In this document: in pieces, positions 20,301 to 33,854 of the stretch
Position numbering within the stretch: the stretch's first letter is position 1
Layout of the letters: every line of letters starts with the position of its first letter
From: Aptenodytes patagonicus
Taxonomy: Eukaryota; Chordata; Aves; Sphenisciformes; Spheniscidae
Reading direction: 5' to 3'
DNA: 64,000 bases
Assembly: GCF_965638725.1 (NCBI RefSeq)
Contig: NC_134953.1
Span: 38,368,854-38,432,853 of the forward strand
Notes under the pieces: model-generated
The model's input: the letters and a program-made list of their open reading frames with translations, nothing else
What the model was told of the DNA's origin: nothing
Databases searched by the model: none
Made by a program: the position numbers and the translations under genes

Positions 20301-23300
20301 AACACGGGTCCACATCTGTACTTTTATGAGCTGTCACTGGCGCAGACTGTTTCTAACAAACCCCACGTTTGCACAGCTAAACTCCAGGAGAGCGGCAAGA
20401 AGAGGAAGCCTGGATAACCCAAAGGATTAATTTACTGAGCTGCAGCACGGCATGGGCACCCAGCATGTGAATCACAGGTGTGCACAAATACCCACAGCCC
20501 AGCCCTCCATTCATCTCCGTCCCCCAAGCACAAATATTTTGGATGTCTCCCTTTTGCTCCACCAAGGGCTGTCACGTCCATCCTTTCCCACCGGCTTGTG
20601 GGCCAGCAGAGCTGGAGACAAAAGCGAGGAGCCGGCGAGCGGTTCTGCTCTTGTGGGCAAATCTGCAGGAAAGGGCATGTTGTCCAATTTGTTCAGGAAA
20701 CAGCAGCAATGTTTGACATGTCATCAGGATTGATGAAGCAGAAATTTACATGGGAGAATTCAGTTTTAAACAGCTCCACGGAGCTTCACCAGTAATGGTT
20801 TCAACATTCATCATCCGCCAAGCCCCACTCAATGACTCCTTAAACTGCCTGAGATTAACTCTACTCACAGCAGCTTCAGGGAGCACAACAGGAGGAGTGG
20901 GGAAGAGCTTAGAAAGCCAAGAAGAGCCTTTTGGGGCAGCACGGATCCCCTGTGGAGTCCCTGGGATGGCAGTCCTCCCCCCAAACCTGTCAGGCAGGGA
21001 TGAACAGCTGGAGGTTGGTTACAGGGGTGAACAAAGCATGTTGGAAGGACAACTCATTGCTGGCTGGATGAGACGGGCTGCCATGTCCTGCCTGCCTGAA
21101 GATGGCTCCACCGGCACCAAGGGAACCAAATCCTTCCCACCTTTCCATACGCACAGGGCTGCCAGAGCAGGTCCCAGCTCAGTTTGTTCTAGTTCACCCT
21201 CTTTGTTTTCCCTCCCCTACCTCACATGCAGAAACCAGGAAATAAACATTGATGGGGAGCAAATTGCTCTGGCCAGAAGCTCTCTGCTTAAGAGAGTCAT
21301 AGCAGGACAGCAATTACCAAACGTCAAAAAGCTGTCAGGGTACCGGAGTGACCGGGCGTAAGTCTCGTCCCGCTGCTGCCTGCCTGCCTGCTCCCCTGGC
21401 CCTGCCGGGTGGGCAGCGGGGACACCAAGGCACCACCATGCCAGTGAGATGCCTGGGGCTTGGGCCACGGGAGAAAGCAAATGGAAGGAGGATTCTCATC
21501 TGCTTCCTACTTTTTTCCGGTTTTCTAGGAAAATGAGGCAAAGACGGTCTCTCCTTGGGGCAGACTGGGCAGCCACAGGCTGCTCAGACCGCAGTACAAG
21601 CAACCCAGGGTGGGGAGCCATGCCCCATCATCATACTGATTTTCTAAGCCACCTAAACCTGTATGTGTTAAACAGCAAGCATTCCTTCTTAAATACAACC
21701 TATTGCAATCTTCAGGCCCCAGGGGAATAACAGCTAACCTCTGGTATCCACCCAGGTTGGGATTTGATTTGTGATTTGGGGGAGAGAAGTGTGAAGGGCC
21801 AAGAGCTTCCATGAGAAGCAATCGCCGGGCTGCAAAACTGGATCAAGAAAACCAACGGAAAACCTACTTAAAGTCATTACACCCTTCCCAGACAGAAAAC
21901 AGCTCTTTCACTGGCACCGCCTGCCCTGACTGCGCTCTTTCCCAGGCCTTTAAAGAGCGGCTGCCTGGTGGGAGGCAGCAATCAAGTGCGAGCAGAGTCA
22001 TCTGGCATCGCTGCGCTGGAGCCCAGCGGCGTGATTAGCCGGGAAGGAAGGAGGCAGGAGCGGGGAACCAGGGCGATGCCGGGGTATTGCCACCGCCGCC
22101 TTCCCCAGCAGCTCCAGACCACGCACCGAGCTGGGAGCTCAGTCACTGCTAATGACCCCAGAGGGCTGCGCTGAACCTGGCTGGGGGTGAAAAAATAGCC
22201 AATCAACCCCCCTGGGAATTGCAGAGCTTTTCCCCACCTCTTCTGCCAGCTGCCGGGGAAAACAACAGCCTCCTTGATTGTGTTTTATAACAGCGGACCC
22301 TGCAACATCAGCTCCTTGCGAGCGAGGTTAACACTTGCCTGGGCAGCCTAGATTTAGCGGGGAGTAATTTACTGTAGCTGGGCTGTTGCAATGGCTGGAG
22401 ACCAGGGTTTAAAACGCGAGCCAACAGACGGCAGCCCTTGAGCGAGAGAAGCAGGCGTCTTGAGCGCAGGTTTGCATCATGCAAGGTGACACCAAGACCA
22501 TTTAGACGCCCGCCTCGGTGGGTTTTACTGGAGCTCCGCGTTGGAGCTGGTTGCAAGTACTCCACTAATGTAGCGTATTGATTTCATATTCTCCTGTTGT
22601 CCACCTAAATGGCAAGCGGCACATCTGATAGATTAAATAACCACACAATTGCCTGGCTTGACATCTCAATCACTTTGCTGTTGGGTCTCTAATGAATTTT
22701 ACAGCCCAGCAAAATGGAAGAAATTAAGGTCAAAGTCCGGTGGAGGAAATATAAATCCCCAATGATCTCTGAAGTATTTGCAAGAGCTCCTGGAAGCCAG
22801 TCACGCCTCCCACCATCTGCAACTCCATTTCATCCAGGTGATGAGGAGCATCATCTAGGGCACAGCAGGGAGAGGGGGGACAAAAGCAAAGGAGGAGAGA
22901 AGAGCCGAACAGGTCCTTGCCTGGAGATGGACACGAACATATTGAATCCCAGCCTGGAGAAAGGGAACGGCAAGGCCCAACCTTTGTCTAGCAGGAATGA
23001 AGATAATTCACCCTGAAACTGGATGCAGCGCGTGGTTGCTCCAAGTGTGAAGTAAACCCAGCCGGAGAGCAGGCTTTTTAGTTTGTCAGCAAGGGGTAGC
23101 CCAAAACACATCCCTGCCAGGCAGAGGCATTCCCAGAGAGAACAATGGGGATGCTCCTTGTTCAACCCAAGGAAAACCGTGGTCCAGAAGCCATGGGCTG
23201 AGCTCTAGGAAGACAACATCCTCACTCCCCAGGAGCTGGAAACTACACCCAAGTCTCAGTCAGACAGCAAGCAGCTGCTTCTCAAGGGTGTTTTAGGGGA

Positions 23301-26300
23301 TGGAGAGCCTTAGCTTTATTCCTGTGACTGGAGGTGCCAAAAGAGGTTTGGTTACAGGACACAGCAGCCAGCCACTGGAAGATCAAGCAGACCCTATGGC
23401 CTGAGGCAGAAGTGGCCTCTGGATGGTGTGATGGATCTCAGGAGATTGATTTATACATCTCACGGCTCCCAGATGCCCAGTTTAGGTAAATTAGCCTCCC
23501 GTTAACACCCCAACAGCAACTCGTCAGCAGCATGATGAGCTGCACAAGGTCATCTGTCCACAGGGCGACATTGCCTCTCGCAGCATCGCTTCAGCTAACA
23601 GCACCCACTGGGTGCTGATTTGCATGGGAGCTCTTTGCTTGAGGAAACAGAGCTCCAGCTGCTTTGGGAGACACATGGGTGCTAGGGGCATGGGGGAAGC
23701 CAGCTTGGAAAACATTAAAATCCCAGGAGCAGTGGCTTTGCTGGAGCTTTGTGGGTGGGAAAGCACGATGGAATTGCCCTTGCTCAGAGGTGCTGAGTCT
23801 GGGAGAGGACGTAGTGAGGTGAAGATGGCAATTGCCCTAAAGGGACTGCTGAGAAGGACGTGTGAAGCTGGGGTGTTCGCACACCAGCAAGCATCACCTT
23901 GGGAAAAATTCTCCCATCATGTCCCAGCCACGTCCCAAATCACCAGCCAAAGCCAGCAGCAAGGGAAAATCACCCAACCCCGTCTCCTACTGGGAACACT
24001 GGGAAGGGTGGGGGGAATCCTGCTGCCCGGCTTGTGCTTTGCAGGATGCAATTTGGACAGGAGCAGGTCTGTATTTGCTCCATGTTTTTCTTTCCCATCT
24101 CATGGGCTGGACTGGCTTTTTTTTGGGGGGGAGGGGCTGTAGTTTTGTTTTGTTTTTCCCACCTCTGCGCTTTAGCTGTGCATTTATCCTGACAGCTGCA
24201 TCAGGACAGGGAGTGGCTGCAAAAGCTGCAATAAGTGTCTCTCTCCTCAGTGCTCGGGCTGTCATGATTCCTATTCCACCCCATTTTGGTCTTACAGATT
24301 GATATTTAAATTAAAGAGATAAACACAGCCAAAGAGCACTGGGCCCTGACAGAAAGACGAGGACTTCAGATCCGTCAATCACATTGCTACCTGGTAACTC
24401 CCTCCTCCCCTTCCCTTTATTTACAGAGCTGGATTGATAAGAATATTTAACAGAAACAAGGAGTGCAAGCACATTTATATTTTTTAAAAAAACCAAAAAG
24501 CACGCAGGAAGAAGAGAAGCCATTCATGTTTAACTTTCCAGGCAATTTGGATTCGTCTGCTTTATTTAACTCTTTACTGTTTCATGTATTTGCAGTTTTC
24601 CTCTCCTCTTGCAGATAAAGAATTCAATTTTCTTTTAAGCGGTGGGGAAATTGGAAGAGATTTTGTTCTTTTTAAGCACAGCTGGAGTCGGAGCACTCAG
24701 GGGGATTGAGAACAACAAGATCAATTAAGATGCTAACAGGGAGGGTGAGCCATGTGGGCCAGGGGAGGGGAGAAGGGCTGGAAGGAGGGACAAAGTCCAG
24801 GCTTGGAGGATATCAGAAATCAGCCCTCCCTCTGCAACCTCCCTTCCAAGGGCGAGCCTTGCCCTGGCTCTCACCCGGACCTAGTAAAATGCCTTTATTG
24901 CCACGCCCAGGCCAAAGCCTTCCCAGTGAGGATGCATACCCTGTTACTGCTGCCCCAAAGTGGGTCCACATCCTACCTCCCTCCAGCCTGCAACTGGGAC
25001 TCCTCCTCCTGAGCCCATCCTCTGCAACACCCAGCTCTCCCTGGATGTTTAGCTGGCAGTCTGCCATTACCACCTCCCTGGTGTTCACCCTATCCAGCAA
25101 GGGCTTTCAGATACATTTTCCATTCACTTCAAGAGGAAAGAAAGCATGGAGGCTGACCTGGGAGTACTCCTCTCCCAGTGTGCTCCCCAGACCATCCTGT
25201 GCTCCCCAAACCCATGCAGGAAGGCAGAGGAGGTACAAGCTACTCCTAACACATGTGCAGTAGGGACTCCCTGCAGAGCAGGACACAAACAAGCAGGCTG
25301 CACAGGGACCTTCAACCCCTGACCAAAATTTAGAGGGTCAGTCAACTGGAAAAGCTTGAGAAGTCCTGTGCTATCCCCATCACAGCGTGGGGGAATGCTG
25401 TCCTACTGACCACTGATGCCCTGTGAGATGATGGGGTGCACCACTCTCTGTTCCTAATGTTGAGGTGTGGCAATCTCAGGTGCCACAGATGAGGCAGGGG
25501 ATGGTTTATCTCCCACCTGATTCCCCGCAGAAGCTGAAAGTATGCTCATCCCTGGAAGTCTCTTCATCCATCCATTGATTTGCAAGGTATTTCCCCACCT
25601 CACTCCCTGCTCTGACTGGCCATGTTCCTTACTCCATGCAATCTTCCCAAAATCAGGAGTGATGTAGGCGTTCCCTCAAGGCTGGTCCACACAGTCACCA
25701 TCAGCACGTGAGAGAGAAACACAGCCCTTGGCGCAGCACCTCACCCACCAGCAGCTCAAAGCTACAGCCAGCTCCTCTGCTCAGTCTCTACAACTACTGC
25801 CTTTTATCTTGGACTGTTTCTGCCCCCTGTGTTCACTTTTTCCTCCAAGAAAAAGAAGGAAAAAGAAAAGCTTTGGAGATCATCAAGAAACAAAAGACAG
25901 CGGCAGCTACGCAGACATCAGGAGACAGCGGGTGCCCTTGGCCAAAGGAATGGAGGAATGCAGGGTGGGGTGAGACCTGAAGGCTGCACAGGCAACGGGA
26001 GGAAACCCCCCAGGTTTGCAAGCAAAGCTGCATCCCACCCAGATCGGCCATGTGCACTTGGAGTTGGACAAACCCAGAGGGGTGCAACCCACCTGGGTAC
26101 CCCAAAGCCGCCCTAGGACTGCTGCAAAGCTCTGGGCTAGGATGCGGGAGCCCACAGCATCCCTGTGCCCCTGCCAAACTCACACCAGCGGCAGACTGAA
26201 GGCTGATTGAGAAAGCGATTTGCATTTTAAATAGGTGCTTATTGATATCTGCAACTCTCCTTCCCAGGGTGGGAAAACTACATTATTACTTTCTTGTTGA

Positions 26301-26660
26301 CTGGCGTTTACAGCTGGCTGGAAAGAAGGGGAAAGAAAATCAGGCTGGGATCGATTTTCCCATCCCCGATGTGAGGCCAAAGAGAGATCGAAGAAGCAGA
26401 AGAAAACTGACAGCTGGGTGGTAAAGGAGAGAAACTTTGCCGACCAAATTAAAGGTTGCCTTAATGAGGAGAGTAATAGAAGGTTAATTAGCACATTTAC
26501 TTCATTAGGCTCTTACTAACAAGGCTTCTCCCGAGGAAGTGCAGTGGCAGAAAGGGGGAAGACGAGAATCCAGGTGAATGGATGTGTCGGGGACAATGAC
26601 CAGGGAGGGGACAATCCATGGAGGGTAGCAGAAAGGGACTATTCAGGAATGTGAACCAGA

Positions 26661-26726
26661 ATATATCTATATATAAAATAATAAATACATATACACAGAC
26701 ACACGTATATATAAAAGAATATATAG
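26661..26726. repeat. AT-rich low-complexity (TA/ATA) stretch
   Basis: ATATATCTATATATA followed by ATA-rich and ACAC words. Low-complexity sequence in the large e-f intron. Confidence 0.75.
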
Positions 26727-29700
26727 GCTAATGCATTTGCAGAAAAGACAGAGGAAACTTCTCTTTCCCCCCTCTGTAAAATAATCTGAAAATTATAATC
26801 TGAAACTCAGAGAAAAAAAAGGGAAAGCGGCTTTTTTAAAGCACAAGACTGTCTTACAGATTCAGATTATCAAGCCCCAAGGGAAAACGGTGCTTATTGT
26901 ACCCGCCTTGCTGCATACCACAAGCTACAGAAAATCATTCCCACGCTGAAATCGATGCCTGATGGTTGAATTGGGCACTGTAGTTTATAGTCTGAGGTCT
27001 GCAGACTGCTGGAGATGCTCAGACTATTCCTGAGGGTCTGCAAAAGATAACTCTGGAAAGCATACCAGCAGGCTTGCCCGAAAATGTCGTGTGTGTGGGC
27101 AACATTTCAAAGCTCTGAAAAGTCTCAGCATCCCCTTCTGACTTCTCTTGAGGGTGGCTGTCATGGGGAGCAACCCAGCGCCATGCCAGACCAGAGGTAT
27201 TTCTGGGCAAGAGGGACATCAAAGCAAGGCAAAGAACATAACCTCACAAGGATGTGGGAGGGTAGGATCCCAGGGAGAAGGCAGTCACTAACTCAGCAAG
27301 GATTTGGGACAAATCACAAATCCCAGGGAGGCATTGATGTTATTTTTAAAGGGTGGCTGGTCTGAGAGAGGTGCCTGAATGGGCAGCTGACTCATCTGAC
27401 CCAGTCTGAGTAAAGAAGAGCCAGCAGGAGAGCATCAGGAACTGCAGGGGTTAATGCCTCTGCTGGGAGATGCTTGTGTGGGGGTTGACAGTGGACAGCT
27501 GGGTAATGCACTCCCTGGAAACCCCTCCACATCTCCCCCTTTTCATCCCAGCCATTTGCCAGGGAGTGTGGGCTGTGAGGGAGCCACACAGCAGCCTCCC
27601 CAGCTTGCTCCTGCTCGCCAGCTGGCTGACGGACCCTGCAGCAACCGATCCCAGCCTGCGCAGCTAAGCCAGACCGGGGCAAATAAAGCAGAGAGGAGGG
27701 ATCATGGAGCTAGGATTACTTTCCACACTTCCCTGGAGAACCATTTTTCTCCACACCCTTCAAGGCAAATAAAATGCATTGTTTTGTTAACACAAAGTTA
27801 CTCTTGGTTTGTTTGGGCTTTAATGATTTTGTTATCGGAACTTTTCAGGAGGACTTTGCTGTGCAGATTTGTAAGATATGAGGAGCTTAAGGAGACCTCC
27901 CGCCCCTTAATTGTTACCTCCTGCTGGGTCAACTTAGCCCCCTTCCCCATTCCTCCAGGTCTAGCAAATACATCAGCAATGGAGAGCGAGGCACGTACCT
28001 ACGCCACCGTGCAGGTCCCTGGCTTTTGGGAAGCCGGCACCGCGCTAACCTCAGCCCATGGCAGCTGCTGTCAAAGCAGCAGTGTCTGAAGGCAGCTTTG
28101 GAGGGGCACTGTGCTCTCTGCTCCACCCATCACGGCACTCGGATGCTGTAGCCTTGCAAGGTGGCAGAAGCTGGGCATGCCACAGTCTTAGTGCGACAGG
28201 CGCGAACACAGGCTCACACGTTCCCTGCTCTTCCCAGCCAGGCATCCTCCACCGCACGTGAGGGACACGGCTGGTGCCAGAGCCCCAGCGCATCACCAAA
28301 AGGACAGGAGGGGATGCTGGGCTGAACCCCCCTGCTCCTCTCCCTCTTGGGGGGAGCTCGCTGGAAGCTGGGCTGGGTCTTGGTGACCCCAGAAGCAAGG
28401 CCATGTTTTCATAGCTTCTTCCACCCAAAAAAGTTTCCCAGCTGAAAGCTCCATCTCGTGCCAATGCCTCTCTCCCTCCCCAACTCACAGAAGGGACCTC
28501 ACGGGGTATTTCCAGCCCCACCACAGCTAATGGGATGTGAGCCCAGGGGACCACTTTCAAACCCTGCACGCCTGTGAAAGGAAGGAGCAGAGACCTGAGC
28601 AGCTAGGTCTGATGCCTGGCCAGCATCAGTCCTCTTCGCAGCCACCGGGCATGGGATGCTGAGACTTTTCTTTCCACTCCCATCTCAGCTGACGTGCTCC
28701 ATAAGGGCTTGCAAAGCGGCAGTACTACTCCCTGCTGCCAGCAATGAGGCAGCTTGGAGCAGGATGGAGAGTAGCAGCAGCATAGGGGCATGTACCTGAG
28801 GGCTTCTGCTGCCTCTGGACTCAAACAGGACTAGGCAGAGGGACTGGCCCCACCAGCTCCTCCCTAGCAGATCATCCCCTGCCCAGCGCTTTGTCCCAAA
28901 GCAGAGGGCATTCCTTCTGGGTGTCCCCACCTCACTGCCCGCTTCCACGAAATTGCTCTTCTTCCTGCAGAGGGGATTTCCTCTGGGAACGTCACCATTC
29001 GCGCCAGACCTCGCTTCCTGCAAGACTTGTACTGATACTCTTAGATAGTGGCGTGGATGTCAGACCATGCCCTTTTATCTGTCCCTCCTTCGTCTGCCTA
29101 TTGATTTGTCCCTTTCTGCAATGGATTTATCCTCCATCTGGTCTAAGATCTGCAGACACGTCTCTAGTCTAACAGCTCATCCTCTTCTCCAGCTACTGGG
29201 CTTCTCATCTGGGAGAGACAGGGCTGGAGATACCCTCCTCTCTCCTGCTCCTCTTACCCCAGGAGAAAACCAGTTGTTGGGACTTGCTTTGGAAGATGTT
29301 TGCTAATCCCATCACAGGCACTGATCATGGCTACGGCAGAAGAATGGCCATTCATCCACCCTAGCACTGTCCTTCCTCAGGGCTTCCTACTGCACACAGC
29401 CCTGAGCCCTCTGCCCCGTGCTGGAGCCAGTACCCTTGCTCACCGCGCCTCTCCAGGGCACAGCCTTCCAGCCTGCTCCCTGCTATTAGGAAAGCCAGCA
29501 CCCATCGAAAGCCACCAGCTGCCCAGGCAGCACTTGGCTGGGGGTGTCAGAGTCCTAGTTAATTTAGGGTGCAGTGTATATTCTTGGTGCCTCTCGTTCC
29601 TGGAAGGCATGAAGTTATACTGGCTGCCTGCTTGCTCAAGAAGTGTGAAATTCTTTCTCTGACCTTTTCTGTTATGTTATTAAAAGGCTTCATAGCCAGT

Positions 29701-30291
29701 TGTTTCAGAAAAAAGAATAATATCTGTTGGTAGCTGGGGCAGAACTTGCCCATATATTCAGGCTGAGCTCTGGTCAGCCAGTCCTCTGCCTGCACCACCC
29801 CGCTTCACCCCCGCCTTGCAGACAGAGCGTGCCACTGTGCGGGACCTCGGAGCCTCTCCAGCCTGGCTTTCCCCTGCACAGAAGGGCCTGGGGCAGGGGA
29901 AAAGAGAAGTTTGCATTGGGAGAGGCTACTAACAACTGCAGAGCCCTGGACAGCCTGCTCTCCCCTCTGCTCAGCCATTGGGTTGCAACGCATGTGTAAC
30001 TCCAAACTGCAATGATTTATGTTACAGGGCAACCTGGAAGCTTTGACTGGAGTAAGGACCCCTTCACGCTGGTCTCTGCAAAAGCAGACCCAGAAGCAAT
30101 CTCTGGCCTAAGGGGCTTATCACACAGGTAAAGAGCACGGAGGCAGGAGAGAAGACTGCCTTTGGGTGTATTGCAGGCTCCCTGCACATGGCAGGAGCTG
30201 TTCCCGTGAAGCCTGGACTCTCCAGATGTTCTCATACAAGCAAATGACTACCTGAATCTATATGATAAATGCATTTCACGGACAGAATTAA

Positions 30292-30330
30292 ACAGACGGA
30301 TAGATGGATGAATGGACAGACAGGGAGACG
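30292..30330. repeat. Degenerate tetranucleotide repeat (GATG/GACA type)
   Basis: Successive words such as GATA, GATG, GATG, AATG, GACA and GACA in near-tetrameric register. Short and imperfect. Confidence 0.6.
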
Positions 30331-32902
30331 GAGGGAATGTGAAATAGAGAACAAAGAGCAGACAAACAAAATCTTAGAGGGCGGACAAGGCTGTGCCGCG
30401 CCAGGGAAGTAACCGTGATTTGCCCAGGAAGCCATAGGGGCGCATATCTGAGCCCACGCATCTCTGGGCAAAGTGAAAGAGGCAGAGAGCAGAAAGCAGG
30501 CAGCAGCTCGGGGTGCCTGCTGGCTGCTTGCACTTTGGGTTGTTTTACAGTTGATTTATACGTGTAACAGGCAATGTTTCTCTGCTGTCACTGACATTAG
30601 GAGCTGAAATGCTGCAGAGACGAATGGCCATTTGTCACCACAAATGAAGTCTGCTTGCTCTTTTTTTTTCCTTTCCATTTTCAGCTGGCCAAGCAGAGGG
30701 CAGTGGGGAAAGGGTGGCAGTGAGGAGCGTGCTTGCTCGGCAGGGCAGGCTCACTGCTCTTCCGAGGTCACAAAGGAAACCCCTTCCCCTCGCCTACACC
30801 CACCTGACCACACACAGCCAAGGGGGACTAGGGGGAAGGTGCTTGCTAGAAGATGGGCAACCAGCCCAGGGTCTTCTGGGCTGCTAGGACTAACTTCTCC
30901 TCCTTCCCCAGGATGTCGGGCTGGGCAGAAGATGAGCGATCTCCCATTGCCTCGGCCCCCCGTGGTTTTAGCTACTCGCCTCCCTGCTGGGAAGGAGCTG
31001 CAGGCGCTGCTCTGTCCTGCCAGCTGTGCTTGGCCATCTCTGACAACGGCTGGTGGGAAGCCTCCTGCCATCCTTTGGCGACCTCTTGCCCGGCCCACGC
31101 GCTCCCCTGTTCCTCCTGATCTCATAAACCTCCTGATTTGTCCTTAGCACTCTGGAAACCCATCGCCCCTCCAAATGCATGGCACAAAACCTGCGCTTAT
31201 TTGCACAAAGGGGCATTTTGCAGCATTGAGCAAGGGGGGAGCCAACAAAAGTCCCCATTCATGAGGACGTCATTCAGTGGCCACCAAAGAAGTGGGCACT
31301 CCATGTGGCTGGCCAGGCTTTCTTCAAAAACCCATCCCTAACCCCTGTGGGTGAATACCCATAAAGAGCTCCCAGACAAGCGGAGAAGAAGGAAAAAAGA
31401 AAAGGAGAAATTTATTAGCAAGGAAAGCAGACTTTTTGTCTGCGGCATGTGGGACAGTTGGAGAGGCACGGCACAGGCAGGCAGTGCCGTGGAAGCAAGC
31501 AGAGGGCTGCATCTCGAAGGCGAGTGGCAGCAGCAGGAGGAGCTGGTACTTTATGAGCGTTGTTAAAAGTTTGGGATCAGCTGGGAGGGCAATCTGGATT
31601 TCAGCGCTAATTGCATCCATTCTGATTTATCATAGAAGATTCAACTCCTGGCATTTTGTGTTCGCTCCGAAATGCTGGCATAGCTGGAAGTTGGGGAAAG
31701 AGGATACGCAGTAACAATCTCATTGTTTAGTGTCTGACGGTCTGACTAGTTAAACATCTGCTTGAAATATTAATAACTGTCAGATGGGAACAGCTCAGGG
31801 GCTCTATACAGTTTCACACCATCTGTTTGTAGAGTAAACACACTTATGCACAGGCGCATACACCCAACCCTTTTGTCAGGGCTTTTATTCTCCGGATCGG
31901 CACTCCTGCGCGGGTGGGTGACCAGGGGCTGTGTCCTGGGAGAGCAGGGGCAAGGCGGGGCTGGAAGGGCAGCAAATTCATCTACAACTAACAATAGCAG
32001 TAGTAATGCACCCAAAGCCTAGCAGTGGTTTTGATGCTCCCTCCTTTGATATTTCCCATCCCAGCGGAGCTTTGCTTCCTACTTTGATCATTTTTCAGCG
32101 CAGGGTTTTGTTCTGGTTCTTGCTGTGCCTCACACTGGCACTGATATCGACTGACATTGCCCTCGCGCCCCAGGAAATGTATCTTCTTGCTGAGGATTTT
32201 GGGTGCTTCCATCAACCCATGCAGGAGGGACGAGCCCTACGGAAATGCCCCACTATTGTCACCACCTCTGTCTGCTGCACCACCGTTCTGCTGCCAGCCA
32301 TTTAATACCAAGCTCTGCTAAATGCAGTCATTCCCCTCTTTTTCCATCCTTCACACTTTAATTGGCTCAACTGACCTCAATTTGGTTGAGGAAGATGATG
32401 CTTCCAAACAGGGCAGTGAGAAAACCTACACTAAAAGATAAATGTCAGGTGTTTGCTCTCACTGATGAAGCGACCAAGTTCAGTAGGTACCAAAGCATCT
32501 TTTCCCATAAGAATTAAGGTAAGAGAGAGGCAGTGAATACATGATGGGACACAAGCCATGTACACAACTGAAATACTCGGTGGATCTCATGCAGGAGGAG
32601 GAGGGAGTGGCAAGACCATGACCACCGGGATCAGTATCTGCAGGAGAAGCCACTGTTGGCAGATGAGACAGACAGTGCAGGACTTTCCTCGAGTTCCCGG
32701 TGTGGTGGGAACCACACACGTCTCCCAGAGACGAGGAAAGGTCAAGGCATCTGCTCCAAAAGCCCATGGAAGGGCTATACCCCACCACCAGCATCTCTCA
32801 CTGCTCCATTACCAGGTTCCCCAGCCCATCCCTTGGTGACAGGCACTGCGGAGCCACACGTGCCAAGGACATGGCAAAGAGAGGCAGGATGCTCCTACTC
32901 AC

Positions 32903-33061
32903 GTGGACCTGGAGGACGGTGGTGCCCACCGTGGTGTTCTCGAAGAGGCTGACGTTGTACAGGGCCTTGCTGAAAACAGGGCGGTTGTCGTTCTCATTGA
33001 TGAGGTTAATCTTCACACGCGCAAAGCCGACGTGGTCCGGGACGCTCTCGTTTGCGAAGAG
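32903..33061 (-). CDS. CDH23: CDH23 exon e (end of EC4, linker, start of EC5)
   Basis: A phase 0 to 0 exon of 53 codons, LFANESVPDHVGF to TVLQVH, human residues 431-483. It contains the G strand of EC4, the linker LINENDNRPVF, and the first strand of EC5 (YNVSLFENTTVG). Human disease positions N452, inside the linker, and L480 are conserved. The repeat-end motif reads NESVPD where most cadherin repeats have DxGxP, as in human. Three sequons are present (NES, NVS, NTT). The acceptor is CTGCCCAG and the donor a consensus GTGAGT. The largest intron of the window follows. Confidence 0.96.
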
Positions 33062-33854
33062 CTGGGCAGAGATGGAAAGCGAAGGGGAGGGTTGGAGATA
33101 CTGTTTGCGAAGCTCGGGAGAGTTATCTATTCTTCTTTAATGGAGAAAACAACGCTTTCCTGAGCTCCCTCACCAGATGAGCCAGCTCAGTGCTAACCAC
33201 CAAAGCATGGATGCTCAAAAAATAGAAAAGAGCCCCTTCTCTCTCCCCAAGGAGCTGCTCAGCTCTGGGTGACCTCAGCCCTTAGGTGAGCCAAACACCC
33301 TGTGCCACCTGCCCCGAACAGCCCCAGCCTCCATCTGGCAAACTGGGAAACCAGGACCTGCCACCCCACCACAGCCTGGGGCAAGGGTAGGAAGGCTTTT
33401 GCTCATCTTTCTCCACCAGTGGTATGAAAGTACCTCTGCCAGGACTAACACCACTGGCATGGTATAAGCCTGCTTTGCCTTCCTTGCGAATTTACAGCTC
33501 AGGCAGACAGCTGGACAAGGCTGGACCAGGAGGCTGAGGAGAGCTTTGGTGCCTGATAGGTGCACTTAAAACAAAGTTTTATGCTCTATAAAGCTTTTGT
33601 GGCCCTGTGACATAGCAAGGGGGAACATGCTCTGCTTAAGCTGTTGCAGCTGAGCCTTTGGATGTTGGAAAGAGAGAGAAGGCACAGAGTAAATCTCTTC
33701 CCCACCTCCTTCTTTATTATTATTTCCATTTTTTGGCCATTTTGTAATGCTCTGGAGTTTCATAGTGTGGATTAGAAAGAGGAAGAGAGAAGCCTGGTTA
33801 ATGGTCACTCTTAAAAATATGGATGTCCCACAGAGCACAGGGGTGCAGCTCTAC
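33062..33854 (-). other. CDH23: CDH23 intron d-e (793 bp)
   Basis: Begins with the weak donor GTAGAG and ends in CTGCCCAG. No further features seen. Confidence 0.85.

Larger units (their letters stand above)
17343..32902 (-). other. CDH23: CDH23 intron e-f (15,560 bp)
   Basis: Largest intron in the window, with consensus donor GTGAGT and acceptor TTTTTCAG. It contains AT-rich low-complexity sequence at 26661-26726, a degenerate GATG/GACA-type tetranucleotide patch at 30292-30330, homopolymer runs near 18.63, 24.12 and 30.66 kb, and AT-rich non-coding blocks (22.55-22.72, 24.4-24.62 and 26.2-26.5 kb). The last includes an exact octamer ATTTGCAT at 26218-26225. Open frames on both strands are short and show no recognisable domain, so no nested gene is supported. 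Confidence 0.8.

Noticed and set aside
17343..32902. Possible nested gene in the large e-f intron
   Set aside because: Open frames on both strands are under about 210 codons, show no domain signatures, and do not join through plausible splice sites into a known protein.
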